From NCBI GenBank assembly GCA_946479535.1, contig CAMLGP010000266.1, positions 1 to 5,300 of the forward strand: a DNA stretch of 5,300 nt, written 5' to 3'. The notes beneath the pieces were generated by a model. The model did not search any database. It was not told the origin of the DNA and was given only the letters and a program-made list of their open reading frames with translations. Positions 1 through 5,287 of the stretch are shown piece by piece. This stretch comes from an uncultured Bacteroidota bacterium (lineage in GTDB: Bacteria > Bacteroidota > Bacteroidia > Chitinophagales > Chitinophagaceae). The position numbers were made by a program, and so were the translations under genes. Numbering within the stretch: position 1 is the stretch's first letter; the number at the start of each line of letters is the position of its first letter.

Positions 1-497
1 ATATTGGCGGTTATCAGTAATTCAATGGCCCTTCCTTTACCAATTATTTGGGTAAGGCGTTGAGTGCCGCCATAACCTGGTATCAATCCCAGGTTCACTT
101 CTGGCTGACCAAACTTTGCGTTTTCCGCAGCCACTCTGAAATGGCAGGCCATGGCAAGTTCACAGCCACCTCCCAGTGCAAAGCCATTCACTGCAGCTAT
201 AATTGGTTTGGAGGAATTTTCTATGCGGAAGAAAGTATCCTGTCCTTTTTTGGCCATTGCCATAGCAGCATCTTTATCTAACCCGCCAAATTCACCAATA
301 TCAGCACCTGCCACAAACGCTTTTTCACCTGCACCAGTAATAAATACAGACTTTATTTCTGCATTACTTTCCACTTCATCCAGTGCCAGGTTCAATTCAT
401 CAAATACTGATTTATTCAAAGCATTCAGCTTGTCCGGTCTGTTGATAGTAATGCTGAATATGCTGTTATCAAGAGCAGTCAGTAGTGTCTGGTACAT
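1..497 (-). CDS. Enoyl-CoA hydratase/isomerase (crotonase family), 3' end cut by window edge
   Basis: The visible 165 residues are the N-terminal two thirds of a crotonase-fold enzyme of about 257-260 residues; the C-terminal part lies outside the window. Enzymes of this type hydrate trans-2-enoyl-CoA to 3-hydroxyacyl-CoA in the cytoplasm during fatty acid beta-oxidation or related acyl-CoA breakdown. Seen directly: the substrate/oxyanion segment AGADIGEF (63-70), the core signature NGFALGGGCELAMAC (104-118), and FGQPEVNLGLIPGYGGTQRL (129-148). Glu113 and Glu133 correspond to the two catalytic glutamates of rat crotonase (Glu144 and Glu164) with the same 20-residue spacing, so true hydratase activity is likely rather than one of the family's side reactions. 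Substrate chain length cannot be read. The ATG at 497 is chosen because MYQTLLT is a typical family start. It lies 7 bp after the sodC stop, so the two genes are probably cotranscribed. There is no clear Shine-Dalgarno sequence. Confidence 0.93.
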   Translation of the reverse strand, partial: MYQTLLTALDNSIFSITINRPDKLNALNKSVFDELNLALDEVESNAEIKSVFITGAGEKAFVAGADIGEFGGLDKDAAMAMAKKGQDTFFRIENSSKPIIAAVNGFALGGGCELAMACHFRVAAENAKFGQPEVNLGLIPGYGGTQRLTQIIGKGRAIELLITAN

Positions 498-504
498 GCA
501 GTAA

Positions 505-1116
505 CTATTTTTTCTCAATTACGCCACAACCAATTCTGGAACCGGCATTGCCAGTGGGCTGGGTCTTATAATCATCAGTGCCACTATGAACAATGATAGC
601 TCTGTTCAGGATATTTTTGGTAGAATCTCCACCAATAGTCCAAAGGTCAGTATCCATAGTGAGTGTACCTTTTCCATTTGCATCCAATGTAACATTGCCA
701 ATATCACCAGAATGAAAATCGCCAGTTCCAAATTTGCCGTGCGGCTTGTTGGTGGGATTCCAGTGACCATGGGTATTTTTTCCCATCATACCGCAATCAG
801 GATGTTCGTGAATATGTACAGCTACGGTCTTATTTGCCATTTTCGGAATTGTAACAGAAAGATCCAATTTAGTATTGCCTGTTCCCTCCTGGGTAAAGGT
901 GGCAGTGCCTTCAACTGTAGTATCCGCTTCAGTGCCGCTTAATGCAGCTACAGCCGTTTGAGTGCCGGAGGTATTCTCTGCAGAAGAAACTGTAGTGTTA
1001 GATGTTGAATCTGCTGATTTGTTGGAATCACCGTCATTATTGCAGGATAGGATCAATCCACTGGCAAGAGCAACTATGGATAGGAAAAGTGAATGATGAA
1101 GAAATGCTTTTTTCAT
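505..1116 (-). CDS. sodC: Cu/Zn superoxide dismutase, predicted lipoprotein
   Basis: A 203-residue copper/zinc superoxide dismutase, which converts superoxide to oxygen and hydrogen peroxide outside the cytoplasm. Residues 1-24 form a lipoprotein signal peptide (MKK, hydrophobic core, lipobox ILSC) with Cys25 as the lipidated residue. Residues 26-60 are a Ser/Thr/Asn-rich low-complexity tether, and the SOD domain fills about 65-200. All metal ligands can be matched by motif: His101 and His103 (HIHEH), bridging His118 (HGHWNP), His126 (KPHGK), His135 and Asp138 (FHSGD), and His177 (AIIVHSG). Cys108 and Cys197 would form the conserved disulfide, and Arg194 (AGSRIGCG) is the active-site arginine. 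The enzyme therefore looks complete and active. It should be anchored to the inner or outer membrane; the acidic residues after Cys25 (NNDGD) might favour surface export in Bacteroidota, but this is weak. The stop lies 7 bp before the hydratase start. A 118-bp gap separates it from the gene upstream. Confidence 0.95.
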   Translation of the reverse strand: MKKAFLHHSLFLSIVALASGLILSCNNDGDSNKSADSTSNTTVSSAENTSGTQTAVAALSGTEADTTVEGTATFTQEGTGNTKLDLSVTIPKMANKTVAVHIHEHPDCGMMGKNTHGHWNPTNKPHGKFGTGDFHSGDIGNVTLDANGKGTLTMDTDLWTIGGDSTKNILNRAIIVHSGTDDYKTQPTGNAGSRIGCGVIEKK

Positions 1117-1212
1117 GATTAATTTTTTAAATAAAGAATTGATTTTGGATAAATGAGGAGTTATGAGTAGTAAAATAAGCTATGTATCAAAAGTCATACC
1201 TGAACACCTGGC

Positions 1213-1234
1213 ACAGCTTGCAATAACATGCTGT
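1213..1234. repeat. Weak hairpin just after the B12-protein stop codon
   Basis: ACAGCTTG and CATGCTGT are 8-bp arms with one mismatch around a 6-nt loop. On the minus strand this hairpin begins immediately after the TAA stop of the B12-binding protein gene, a place where a terminator or 3'-end stabiliser would sit. No T-tract follows on the minus strand (GCCAGG instead), so I do not call it an intrinsic terminator. The rest of the 118-bp gap before sodC holds no other structure I can support. Confidence 0.25.
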
Positions 1235-1642
1235 TTAGAAATCCCGGTGTAATTTCACCCATTCCTTTATATAGCTCGCAATCTCTGCAGTGGGTGTTCC
1301 GGGAGCAAATAATTTACCAACACCAGCTTTGTACAATTCCTTCATGTCATCATCAGGAATGATGCCACCGCCGGTCAGCAGCACATCATCCATTTCTTTT
1401 TCCTTCATCAATTGAATCACATTGGGGAAAACCGTCATGTGGGCACCGCTTAAGATACTGATGCCAATAGCATCAACGTCTTCCTGTAAAGCAGCATTCA
1501 CAACCATTTCGGGGGTTTGCCGAAGCCCTGTATAAATCACTTCCATACCAGCATCACGCAGGGCAGTAGCAATTACTTTGGCACCCCGATCGTGTCCATC
1601 CAGTCCAACTTTGGCAACAAGTACTCTGACGGGTCTGTTCAT
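1235..1642 (-). CDS. Stand-alone cobalamin (B12)-binding subunit of a methylmalonyl-CoA mutase-type enzyme
   Basis: A complete 135-residue protein that is entirely a B12-binding Rossmann-like domain, as found at the C-terminus of methylmalonyl-CoA mutase or as the separate small subunit of related mutases (isobutyryl-CoA and 2-hydroxyisobutyryl-CoA mutase small subunits are of similar size). Visible: the base-off/His-on motif GLDGHDRG (13-20) with Asp15, His17 (lower cobalt ligand) and Gly20; the SIL motif at 62-64; and TGGGIIP (90-96), which lines the nucleotide-tail pocket. Such a protein holds adenosylcobalamin and needs a separate TIM-barrel subunit that binds the acyl-CoA. No such subunit gene is in the window, so the partner and exact substrate cannot be read; methylmalonyl-CoA is the default guess. 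The start lies 9 bp after the gltX stop, so it is probably read from the gltX promoter. ATG at 1642 is chosen because [11 protein letters not shown] runs directly into the first beta strand. Confidence 0.9.
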   Translation of the reverse strand: MNRPVRVLVAKVGLDGHDRGAKVIATALRDAGMEVIYTGLRQTPEMVVNAALQEDVDAIGISILSGAHMTVFPNVIQLMKEKEMDDVLLTGGGIIPDDDMKELYKAGVGKLFAPGTPTAEIASYIKEWVKLHRDF

Positions 1643-1651
1643 AGTATAAAA

Positions 1652-3175
1652 CTAAGGTAATAAGGAAAGCGTTTTCTCCATTCGTGCAATTGTTTCCCGC
1701 TGACCCAGTACTTCGGCAATCTCAAAAACACCGGGACCAAATTTACCACCTACCAGCATGATGCGGAAAGGCATCATCAGATCACCAGGCTTTATCTGGC
1801 TGGCGGCAGCCATCTGTTTCAAAAGATTCTCCGTATTGCCAGCATTCCAGGATTCCAGCTTCCCATAGGAACTGATCAGTTCTTTAAAGAAATTACGCTT
1901 GCTTTCATTCCATTTGGGAAGAATGCTCGCCGTATCAATTGATTCTGGCGCCCTGAAAAAGAAATGGCATTGATCATAAAAATCAGGAAGCAGTGTACAG
2001 CGGTCTTTGACCAGACTGATCACTTTTTCCAAAAAGCCTTCATCCGTAATATTTATTCCTTTAGCTGTAAGCTGGAGTTTGATATCCTGTAAAAGGCTTT
2101 TCGCATCTTTTCTTTTTATCCATTCATGGTTGAACCATTTTGCTTTCTCATAATCAAATTTGGCCCCACCGCTATGTACGCGCTCCATGGTAAATTTTTG
2201 GATCAGTTCTTCCCTGGTAAAAAGCTCCTGTTCCGTTCCATCATTCCAGCCCAGCAAGGCGAGGAGATTTATAAATGCTTCTGGTATGAACCCTTTTTCT
2301 TTAAAACCCTCTGTAAGTTCACCGCTTTTTGGATCAGTCCAGTTCATGGCAAATACAGGAAATCCATATTTGGCGCCATCACGCTTGCTGAGTTTTCCAT
2401 TTGGGCCAAGGATCAACGGAAGATGCGCCCATTGCGGCATCTCTTTTTCCCAACCCAGGTATTTCCATAAAAGCACATGAACAGGTGCGCTGGATAACCA
2501 TTCTTCACCCCGGAAGGCATGGGTGATCTTCATCAGGTAATCATCAACAACCACTGCCAGGTGATAAGTAGGCATGCCATCAGCCTTCAATAATACTTTA
2601 TCGTCAACTACGGAAGTATCAAATTGAACTTCTCCGCGTATCATATCTGTAAAAGAAACCGTTTCACCAGGAGTTAAAAGGATCCTTATAACATGCTTTG
2701 TTCCGTTCTTTAATAATTCCTGCACTTCAGCATCAGGCAGTGTAAGGGAGTTGCGCATTTTCATACGTACGGTATGATCATACTGGGGAGAGGGATTAGT
2801 TTCTGTTTTGAAATCAATGCGCATCTTTTCCAGTTCTTCAGGTGTATCAAACGCATAGTAGGCAAAACCATCCTTTACCAGTTGCTCTGCATAGGAGCGG
2901 TAGATCGGTTTACGTTCACTCTGACGGTAGGGTCCATAAGATCCTTCTTTCAAAGGACTTTCATCAGGTTCCAGTCCGGCCCATTTGAGGCAATTGAAAA
3001 TATATTCTTCAGCGCCCGGAACAAAGCGGGTTTGATCTGTATCTTCTATTCGAAGTACAAAATCACCACCCTGGCTTTTGGCAAAAAGGTAATTATACAA
3101 TACAGTTCTTACGCCTCCCAGGTGAAGACCACCGGTTGGACTGGGTGCGAAACGTACACGAATTCTTTTGGTCAT
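1652..3175 (-). CDS. gltX: Glutamyl-tRNA synthetase
   Basis: A 507-residue class I aminoacyl-tRNA synthetase that charges tRNA-Glu with glutamate in the cytoplasm; essential for translation. Visible with the ATG at 3175: N-terminal RVRFAPSPTGGLHLGG (6-21) with the HIGH-type motif HLGG at 18-21, RIEDTDQTR (42-50), LLKADGMPTYHLAVVVDD (195-212), HAFRGEEW (219-226), and the KMSKS-type motif KLSKR (261-265). The C-terminal anticodon-binding part follows from about 330. There is no CxCx zinc-finger cluster in the acceptor-binding region, as in many non-proteobacterial forms. The length and the insert after the KLSKR motif (AMNWTDPKSGELTEG, 276-290) resemble Bacteroidota GltX. The frame stays open upstream to an ATG at 3250, but that 25-residue extension is poor in family features and crosses the inverted repeat, so 3175 is preferred. 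A TATCTTTG promoter box ends 5 nt before the ATG, supporting a leaderless or near-leaderless message. Whether it discriminates tRNA-Glu from tRNA-Gln cannot be judged here. Confidence 0.97.
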   Translation of the reverse strand: MTKRIRVRFAPSPTGGLHLGGVRTVLYNYLFAKSQGGDFVLRIEDTDQTRFVPGAEEYIFNCLKWAGLEPDESPLKEGSYGPYRQSERKPIYRSYAEQLVKDGFAYYAFDTPEELEKMRIDFKTETNPSPQYDHTVRMKMRNSLTLPDAEVQELLKNGTKHVIRILLTPGETVSFTDMIRGEVQFDTSVVDDKVLLKADGMPTYHLAVVVDDYLMKITHAFRGEEWLSSAPVHVLLWKYLGWEKEMPQWAHLPLILGPNGKLSKRDGAKYGFPVFAMNWTDPKSGELTEGFKEKGFIPEAFINLLALLGWNDGTEQELFTREELIQKFTMERVHSGGAKFDYEKAKWFNHEWIKRKDAKSLLQDIKLQLTAKGINITDEGFLEKVISLVKDRCTLLPDFYDQCHFFFRAPESIDTASILPKWNESKRNFFKELISSYGKLESWNAGNTENLLKQMAAASQIKPGDLMMPFRIMLVGGKFGPGVFEIAEVLGQRETIARMEKTLSLLP

Positions 3176-3180
3176 GGCTG

Positions 3181-3188
3181 CAAAGATA
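3181..3188 (-). promoter_or_regulatory. Bacteroidota -7 promoter box for gltX
   Basis: On the minus strand the sequence reads TATCTTTG, a perfect match to the TAnnTTTG consensus of the Bacteroidota primary sigma factor. It ends 5 nt before the gltX ATG. Candidate -33 elements are TTTG at 3208-3205 (16-nt spacer) or TTG at 3214-3212 (23-nt spacer); both are at the edge of the usual spacing, so the upstream element is uncertain. Transcription would start at or within a few bases of the ATG. Confidence 0.65.
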
Positions 3189-3216
3189 TGTAGAGGGAAT
3201 TTTGCAAAGTACAATT

Positions 3217-3271
3217 GGCTCATTTTGAAATTTATTTCGCAATTCCCCATTCCAAAATTTCAAAATGAGCC
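3217..3271. repeat. Perfect 17-bp inverted repeat between divergent promoters
   Basis: GGCTCATTTTGAAATTT at 3217-3233 is exactly reverse-complementary to 3255-3271, with a 21-nt spacer. It lies between the -7 boxes of gltX and the deacetylase gene, so it should be untranscribed from either promoter if transcription starts near the boxes. The right arm ends 4 bp before the plus-strand box and overlaps its -33 region; the left arm ends 28 bp before the minus-strand box. It could be an operator for a dimeric regulator, a cruciform-forming site, or a copy of a dispersed genomic repeat. I see no target-site duplication around it. Confidence 0.8.
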
Positions 3272-3275
3272 TGCC

Positions 3276-3283
3276 TATCTTTG
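3276..3283 (+). promoter_or_regulatory. Bacteroidota -7 promoter box for the deacetylase gene
   Basis: TATCTTTG is a perfect TAnnTTTG match ending 5 nt before the ATG at 3289, the same box and the same distance as for gltX on the other strand. No TTG or TTTG lies at the expected -33 distance; that region is taken up by the right arm of the inverted repeat. Promoter use may therefore depend on a factor, or be weak. Confidence 0.6.
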
Positions 3284-3288
3284 CGTAA

Positions 3289-3927
3289 ATGAAAAAGTAT
3301 TTTGTAAAAACACCGTGGTGGCTGAAGAAAATATTTTCAGGGTACACATGGAGTTTGCCTACAAAAGACAGGATCATCTACCTTACTTTTGACGATGGGC
3401 CGCATCCACAGGCAACGCCTTTTGTACTGGATGAATTAAAAAAATACCAGGCGAAAGCAATCTTCTTCTGCATTGGTAAGAATGTAAAAGCATATCCTGA
3501 AATTTATCAGCGAATACTGGCCGAAGGACATGCAGTGGGAAATCATACGCAAAATCATCTGAACGGCTGGAAAACAAAAGATGAAATTTACCTGGCAGAT
3601 ATTCGCGAGGCCAGTCAGTATATCGATTCACACCTATTTCGACCTCCCTATGGAAGGATCACAAAGTTCCAGGCATCGAATATTAAAGCTGCATTGCAAA
3701 AAGATAATGCGAAGATCATCATGTGGGATGTTGTGAGTGGAGATTTTGATGATACTTTATTGCCGCAAGACTGTTTGCATAATGTAATACTCAACACAAC
3801 GAAGGGTTCAATTATAGTTTTTCATGACAGTGAAAAGGCATTTCCGAGGCTAAAATTTTGTTTGCCGGAGACATTGAAATTTTTTGAGAGAAAAGGATTT
3901 TCGTTTGAAAAACCGGCAGAATTATAA
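3289..3927 (+). CDS. Polysaccharide deacetylase family protein (NodB homology domain), no signal peptide
   Basis: A 212-residue carbohydrate esterase family 4 protein; members remove N- or O-acetyl groups from chitin oligomers, peptidoglycan or other polysaccharides using a divalent metal. All five NodB motifs are visible: TFDDGP (33-38) with the catalytic base Asp35 and metal ligand Asp36; HTQNH (86-90) with metal ligands His86 and His90; RPPYG (118-122); MWDVVSGDFD (145-154); and VFHD (177-180) with His179 as the likely catalytic acid. The domain spans nearly the whole protein. The N-terminus (MKKYFVKTPWWLKKIF) has basic and aromatic residues but no hydrophobic signal or membrane segment, so export is not evident. 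Short forms like this occur across Bacteroidota, mostly without a known substrate. The gene stands alone, with its own -7 box at 3276-3283 and a strong terminator at 4005-4034. ATG 3289 is chosen because it follows the promoter box and matches the usual family start. Confidence 0.93.
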   Translation: MKKYFVKTPWWLKKIFSGYTWSLPTKDRIIYLTFDDGPHPQATPFVLDELKKYQAKAIFFCIGKNVKAYPEIYQRILAEGHAVGNHTQNHLNGWKTKDEIYLADIREASQYIDSHLFRPPYGRITKFQASNIKAALQKDNAKIIMWDVVSGDFDDTLLPQDCLHNVILNTTKGSIIVFHDSEKAFPRLKFCLPETLKFFERKGFSFEKPAEL

Positions 3928-4004
3928 TGGAGCGGGAAAGAGGAGAAAAATTGCTTATTTATAAGGTATTGATTATAAAGTGTTGATAATCATACAAAAA
4001 TTTA

Positions 4005-4034
4005 GGGCCTGGGTAGAAACCCTGGCCCGTTTTT
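4005..4034 (+). terminator. Intrinsic terminator after the deacetylase gene
   Basis: GGGCCTGGGT (4005-4014) pairs with ACCCTGGCCC (4019-4028), giving nine base pairs and one T-T mismatch around an AGAA tetraloop, followed by GTTTTT. This is a classic GC-rich rho-independent terminator about 80 bp after the deacetylase stop. On the minus strand the stem is followed by TAAATTTTTG, so it could also act in reverse, though no minus-strand gene reads into it here. Confidence 0.88.
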
Positions 4035-4087
4035 AATCCGTACCCTATGAAAACTGGTTTAAAGGTAAAATAATTTTTAAATAATCC

Positions 4088-4130
4088 AAACTAATTTCCA
4101 ATAGTTTATAAGGAATCTTTCGATTAGTTT
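4088..4130. repeat. AT-rich interrupted inverted repeat upstream of tatD
   Basis: AAACTAATTTCC (4088-4099) pairs with GGAA (4112-4115) and, after a 7-nt bulge, with ATTAGTTT (4123-4130). The outer 8-bp arms are perfect. It lies in the 132-bp AT-rich stretch between the deacetylase terminator and tatD, where a promoter for tatD must be, but I found no TAnnTTTG box there. Inverted repeats of this size are expected by chance in AT-rich DNA, so no function is claimed. Confidence 0.3.
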
Positions 4131-4156
4131 ATTGCTCTTTTTTGTTCTCAAAACAA

Positions 4157-4166
4157 TGGTTAACCA
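4157..4166. repeat. 10-bp palindrome abutting the tatD start codon
   Basis: TGGTTAACCA is a perfect palindrome ending at the base before the tatD ATG, and it is embedded in a direct repeat of CAATG (4154-4158 and 4165-4169). It could be an operator half or chance. Confidence 0.3.
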
Positions 4167-4928
4167 ATGATTGATACACACGCACATATATACGCAGATG
4201 AATTTAATGACGACATAGAATTGGTGATTTCGCGAGCGAGAATAGCAGGGGTTAGTCGCATTTTGATGCCTGCTATTGATACGGAGACGCATGAAAAGAT
4301 GTTATTGCTGGAAGAAAACCAGCCGGAATACTGCATTAGTATGATGGGATTGCATCCTTGTTCCGTAAAATCGAACTATAAAGATGAACTAAAAGTCATC
4401 GATGCGTATTTTTCAAAAAGAAAGTTTGTGGCAGTAGGTGAAACAGGGCTGGATTTTTACTGGGACCTCACATTTAAGGATCAGCAGTATGAAGCTTTTC
4501 ATCAGCAGGCAGAGTGGGCGCTGCATTATAATATACCACTGGTGATTCATTCTCGTAATTCTACGAATGAATGCATGGAAGTAGTGCGTCAACATCAGAA
4601 TGGGAAGCTGAAAGGAGTATTCCATTGTTTTTCTGGAACCACGGAACAGGCAAAGAAGATTGTTGATCTGGGATTTTACCTGGGAATAGGTGGAGTATTA
4701 ACCTTTAAGAATTCAGGTCTGGATAAAGCGATAGCGGATATTGATCTATCGCATATTGTTTTGGAAACGGATGCGCCCTACCTGGCGCCGGTTCCTTACC
4801 GGGGCAAACGGAATGAGTGTGGGTATATATTATATGTGGCCCAAAAGCTGGCAGAACTGAAGGCTGTAGCGGTAAATGAGATTGATTCCATTACTACGGA
4901 TAATGCTTCAAAATTGTTTAGGCTCTAG
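4167..4928 (+). CDS. tatD: TatD family metal-dependent hydrolase (probable DNase)
   Basis: A 253-residue TIM-barrel amidohydrolase-type metalloenzyme. TatD proteins are cytoplasmic, Mg-dependent 3'-5' exonucleases on single-stranded DNA/RNA, linked in E. coli to oxidative DNA damage repair; despite the name they are not part of the Tat translocase. All expected metal ligands are present: HAH with His5 and His7, Glu92 in GETGLDFYWD (91-100), His128 in VIHSR (126-130), His153 in VFHCFSG (151-157), and Asp202 in ETDAPYLAP (200-208). GLHP (61-64) is also typical. The length is normal for the family and the protein ends normally. ATG 4167 is chosen because MIDTHAH is the canonical start, with the first metal ligands only five and seven residues in. 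No Shine-Dalgarno or clear -7 box is visible. The deacetylase terminator 133 bp upstream suggests tatD is transcribed separately. Distinguishing TatD from YcfH/YjjV-type paralogues would need a phylogeny. Confidence 0.93.
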   Translation: MIDTHAHIYADEFNDDIELVISRARIAGVSRILMPAIDTETHEKMLLLEENQPEYCISMMGLHPCSVKSNYKDELKVIDAYFSKRKFVAVGETGLDFYWDLTFKDQQYEAFHQQAEWALHYNIPLVIHSRNSTNECMEVVRQHQNGKLKGVFHCFSGTTEQAKKIVDLGFYLGIGGVLTFKNSGLDKAIADIDLSHIVLETDAPYLAPVPYRGKRNECGYILYVAQKLAELKAVAVNEIDSITTDNASKLFRL

Positions 4929-4963
4929 TTGTTAGCCCAAAATACTGTTGGGGTCATTTGTTC

Positions 4964-4994
4964 TTGGACTGTCGGGGGGGAAAGCTTATTTTTG
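4964..4994 (+). promoter_or_regulatory. Candidate promoter for tRNA-Ser
   Basis: TTG (4964-4966) is followed after 20 nt by TATTTTTG (4987-4994), a perfect TAnnTTTG -7 box. This is the best-spaced pair of Bacteroidota promoter elements in the window. The spacer carries a run of seven G (4974-4980), odd in such AT-rich DNA. Transcription would begin right at the long hairpin and run into the tRNA about 75 bp on. Confidence 0.6.
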
Positions 4995-5052
4995 CAGCCC
5001 TGAAAAAGGGTAGCAATTGCAGAAAATGTGGCTACTTGTTTTCAGGGCTGTA
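4993..5052 (+). repeat. Long hairpin in the predicted 5' leader of pre-tRNA-Ser
   Basis: CAGCCCTGAAAA (4995-5006) is exactly reverse-complementary to 5039-5050. One G-U pair and one U-A pair extend the stem outward to 4993 and 5052. Inside, after an A-G mismatch and two G-U pairs, GTAGC (5010-5014) pairs with GCTAC (5031-5035), leaving a 16-nt loop. The first arm can instead form a small local hairpin (CCCT/AGGG, 4998-5010). There is no T-run after it, so it is not a standard terminator for tatD. It starts where the candidate promoter would begin transcription, so it probably folds at the 5' end of the tRNA precursor. Confidence 0.75.
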
Positions 5053-5073
5053 CGCTCTTGATTTATATATTTT

Positions 5074-5161
5074 GGAGACTTGTCCGAGTGGTTGAAGGAG
5101 CACGCCTGGAAAGTGTGTATACCTCTAAAGGGTATCGAGGGTTCGAATCCCTCAGTCTCCG
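5074..5161 (+). tRNA. tRNA-Ser(GGA)
   Basis: A complete class II tRNA. The acceptor stem is GGAGACT (5074-5080) with AGTCTCC (5154-5160) plus discriminator G5161. The anticodon stem is CACGC (5101-5105) with GTGTG (5113-5117) around loop CTGGAAA, giving anticodon GGA at 5108-5110, which reads UCC and UCU serine codons. A long variable arm of serine type is formed by TATACC and GGTATC around 5118-5136. The T arm is GAGGG-TTCGAAT-CCCTC. The CCA end is not encoded (CCC follows the discriminator) and must be added after transcription. Confidence 0.97.
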
Positions 5162-5185
5162 CCCGAATCAATATCAAAAGAAATC

Positions 5186-5218
5186 AAAAGCACGCAAATC
5201 ATTGAATTGCGTGCATTT
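5186..5218 (+). terminator. Probable terminator after tRNA-Ser
   Basis: GCACGCAA (5190-5197) pairs perfectly with TTGCGTGC (5207-5214) around a 9-nt loop. Beyond one A-A mismatch, AAA (5186-5188) pairs with TTT (5216-5218), extending the stem. Only a short T run (ATTT) follows, so termination may be modest, but its position 28 nt after the tRNA suits the 3' end of the unit. On the minus strand the stem is followed by CTTTTGATTT, so it may be bidirectional. Confidence 0.6.
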
Positions 5219-5248
5219 GGAAAGTAGCAATGCCAATTTTCCTACTCA

Positions 5249-5287
5249 TTTCTGTAGATAGAATTCAATAAGAAATATCTACCGGAA
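5249..5287. repeat. Short inverted repeat near the window end
   Basis: GTAGATA (5254-5260) pairs with TATCTAC (5276-5282) around a 15-nt loop, and four more pairs, one of them G-U, form beyond a single mismatch. The last ~80 bp of the window otherwise hold no gene or motif I can support; the purpose of this repeat cannot be judged without the sequence to the right. Confidence 0.3.

Noticed and set aside
151..504. Plus-strand open frame opposite the enoyl-CoA hydratase
   Set aside because: It is antisense to a clear crotonase with intact catalytic residues and has no recognisable protein features.
1117..1234. Possible sodC promoter: GACTTTTG on the minus strand, one mismatch from TAnnTTTG
   Set aside because: The first base of the box is wrong and no TTG lies at the right distance upstream, so it is below the standard of the other promoter calls.
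2126..3193. Several plus-strand open frames inside gltX
   Set aside because: All lie antisense to a complete conserved synthetase and show no domain character.
3176..3250. Longer gltX beginning at the upstream ATG at 3250, adding 25 residues
   Set aside because: The extension starts in the spacer of the inverted repeat, lies upstream of the promoter box, and precedes the canonical GltX start MTKRIRVRFAPSPTG.
3971..3991. GATTAT/ATAATC inverted repeat after the deacetylase stop
   Set aside because: A 6-bp AT-rich match with a 9-nt loop is expected by chance, and the real terminator lies just downstream.
4047..4073. Eight-codon frame (MKTGLKVK) between the terminator and tatD
   Set aside because: Too short to support, with no promoter box or conservation evidence; probably chance.
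4077..4292. Minus-strand open frame overlapping the start of tatD
   Set aside because: It overlaps the conserved N-terminus of TatD, and its product looks like no known family.
5061..5077. TATATTTTG just before the tRNA as a promoter box
   Set aside because: The spacing inside the motif is off by one and it overlaps the first base of the tRNA, so transcription would begin inside the mature tRNA.
4986..5261. Small open frames on both strands across the tRNA region, with peptides such as RAETEGFEPSIPFRG on the minus strand
   Set aside because: They are translations of the tRNA-Ser gene and its leader. Such tRNA-derived peptides are a well-known source of false proteins.
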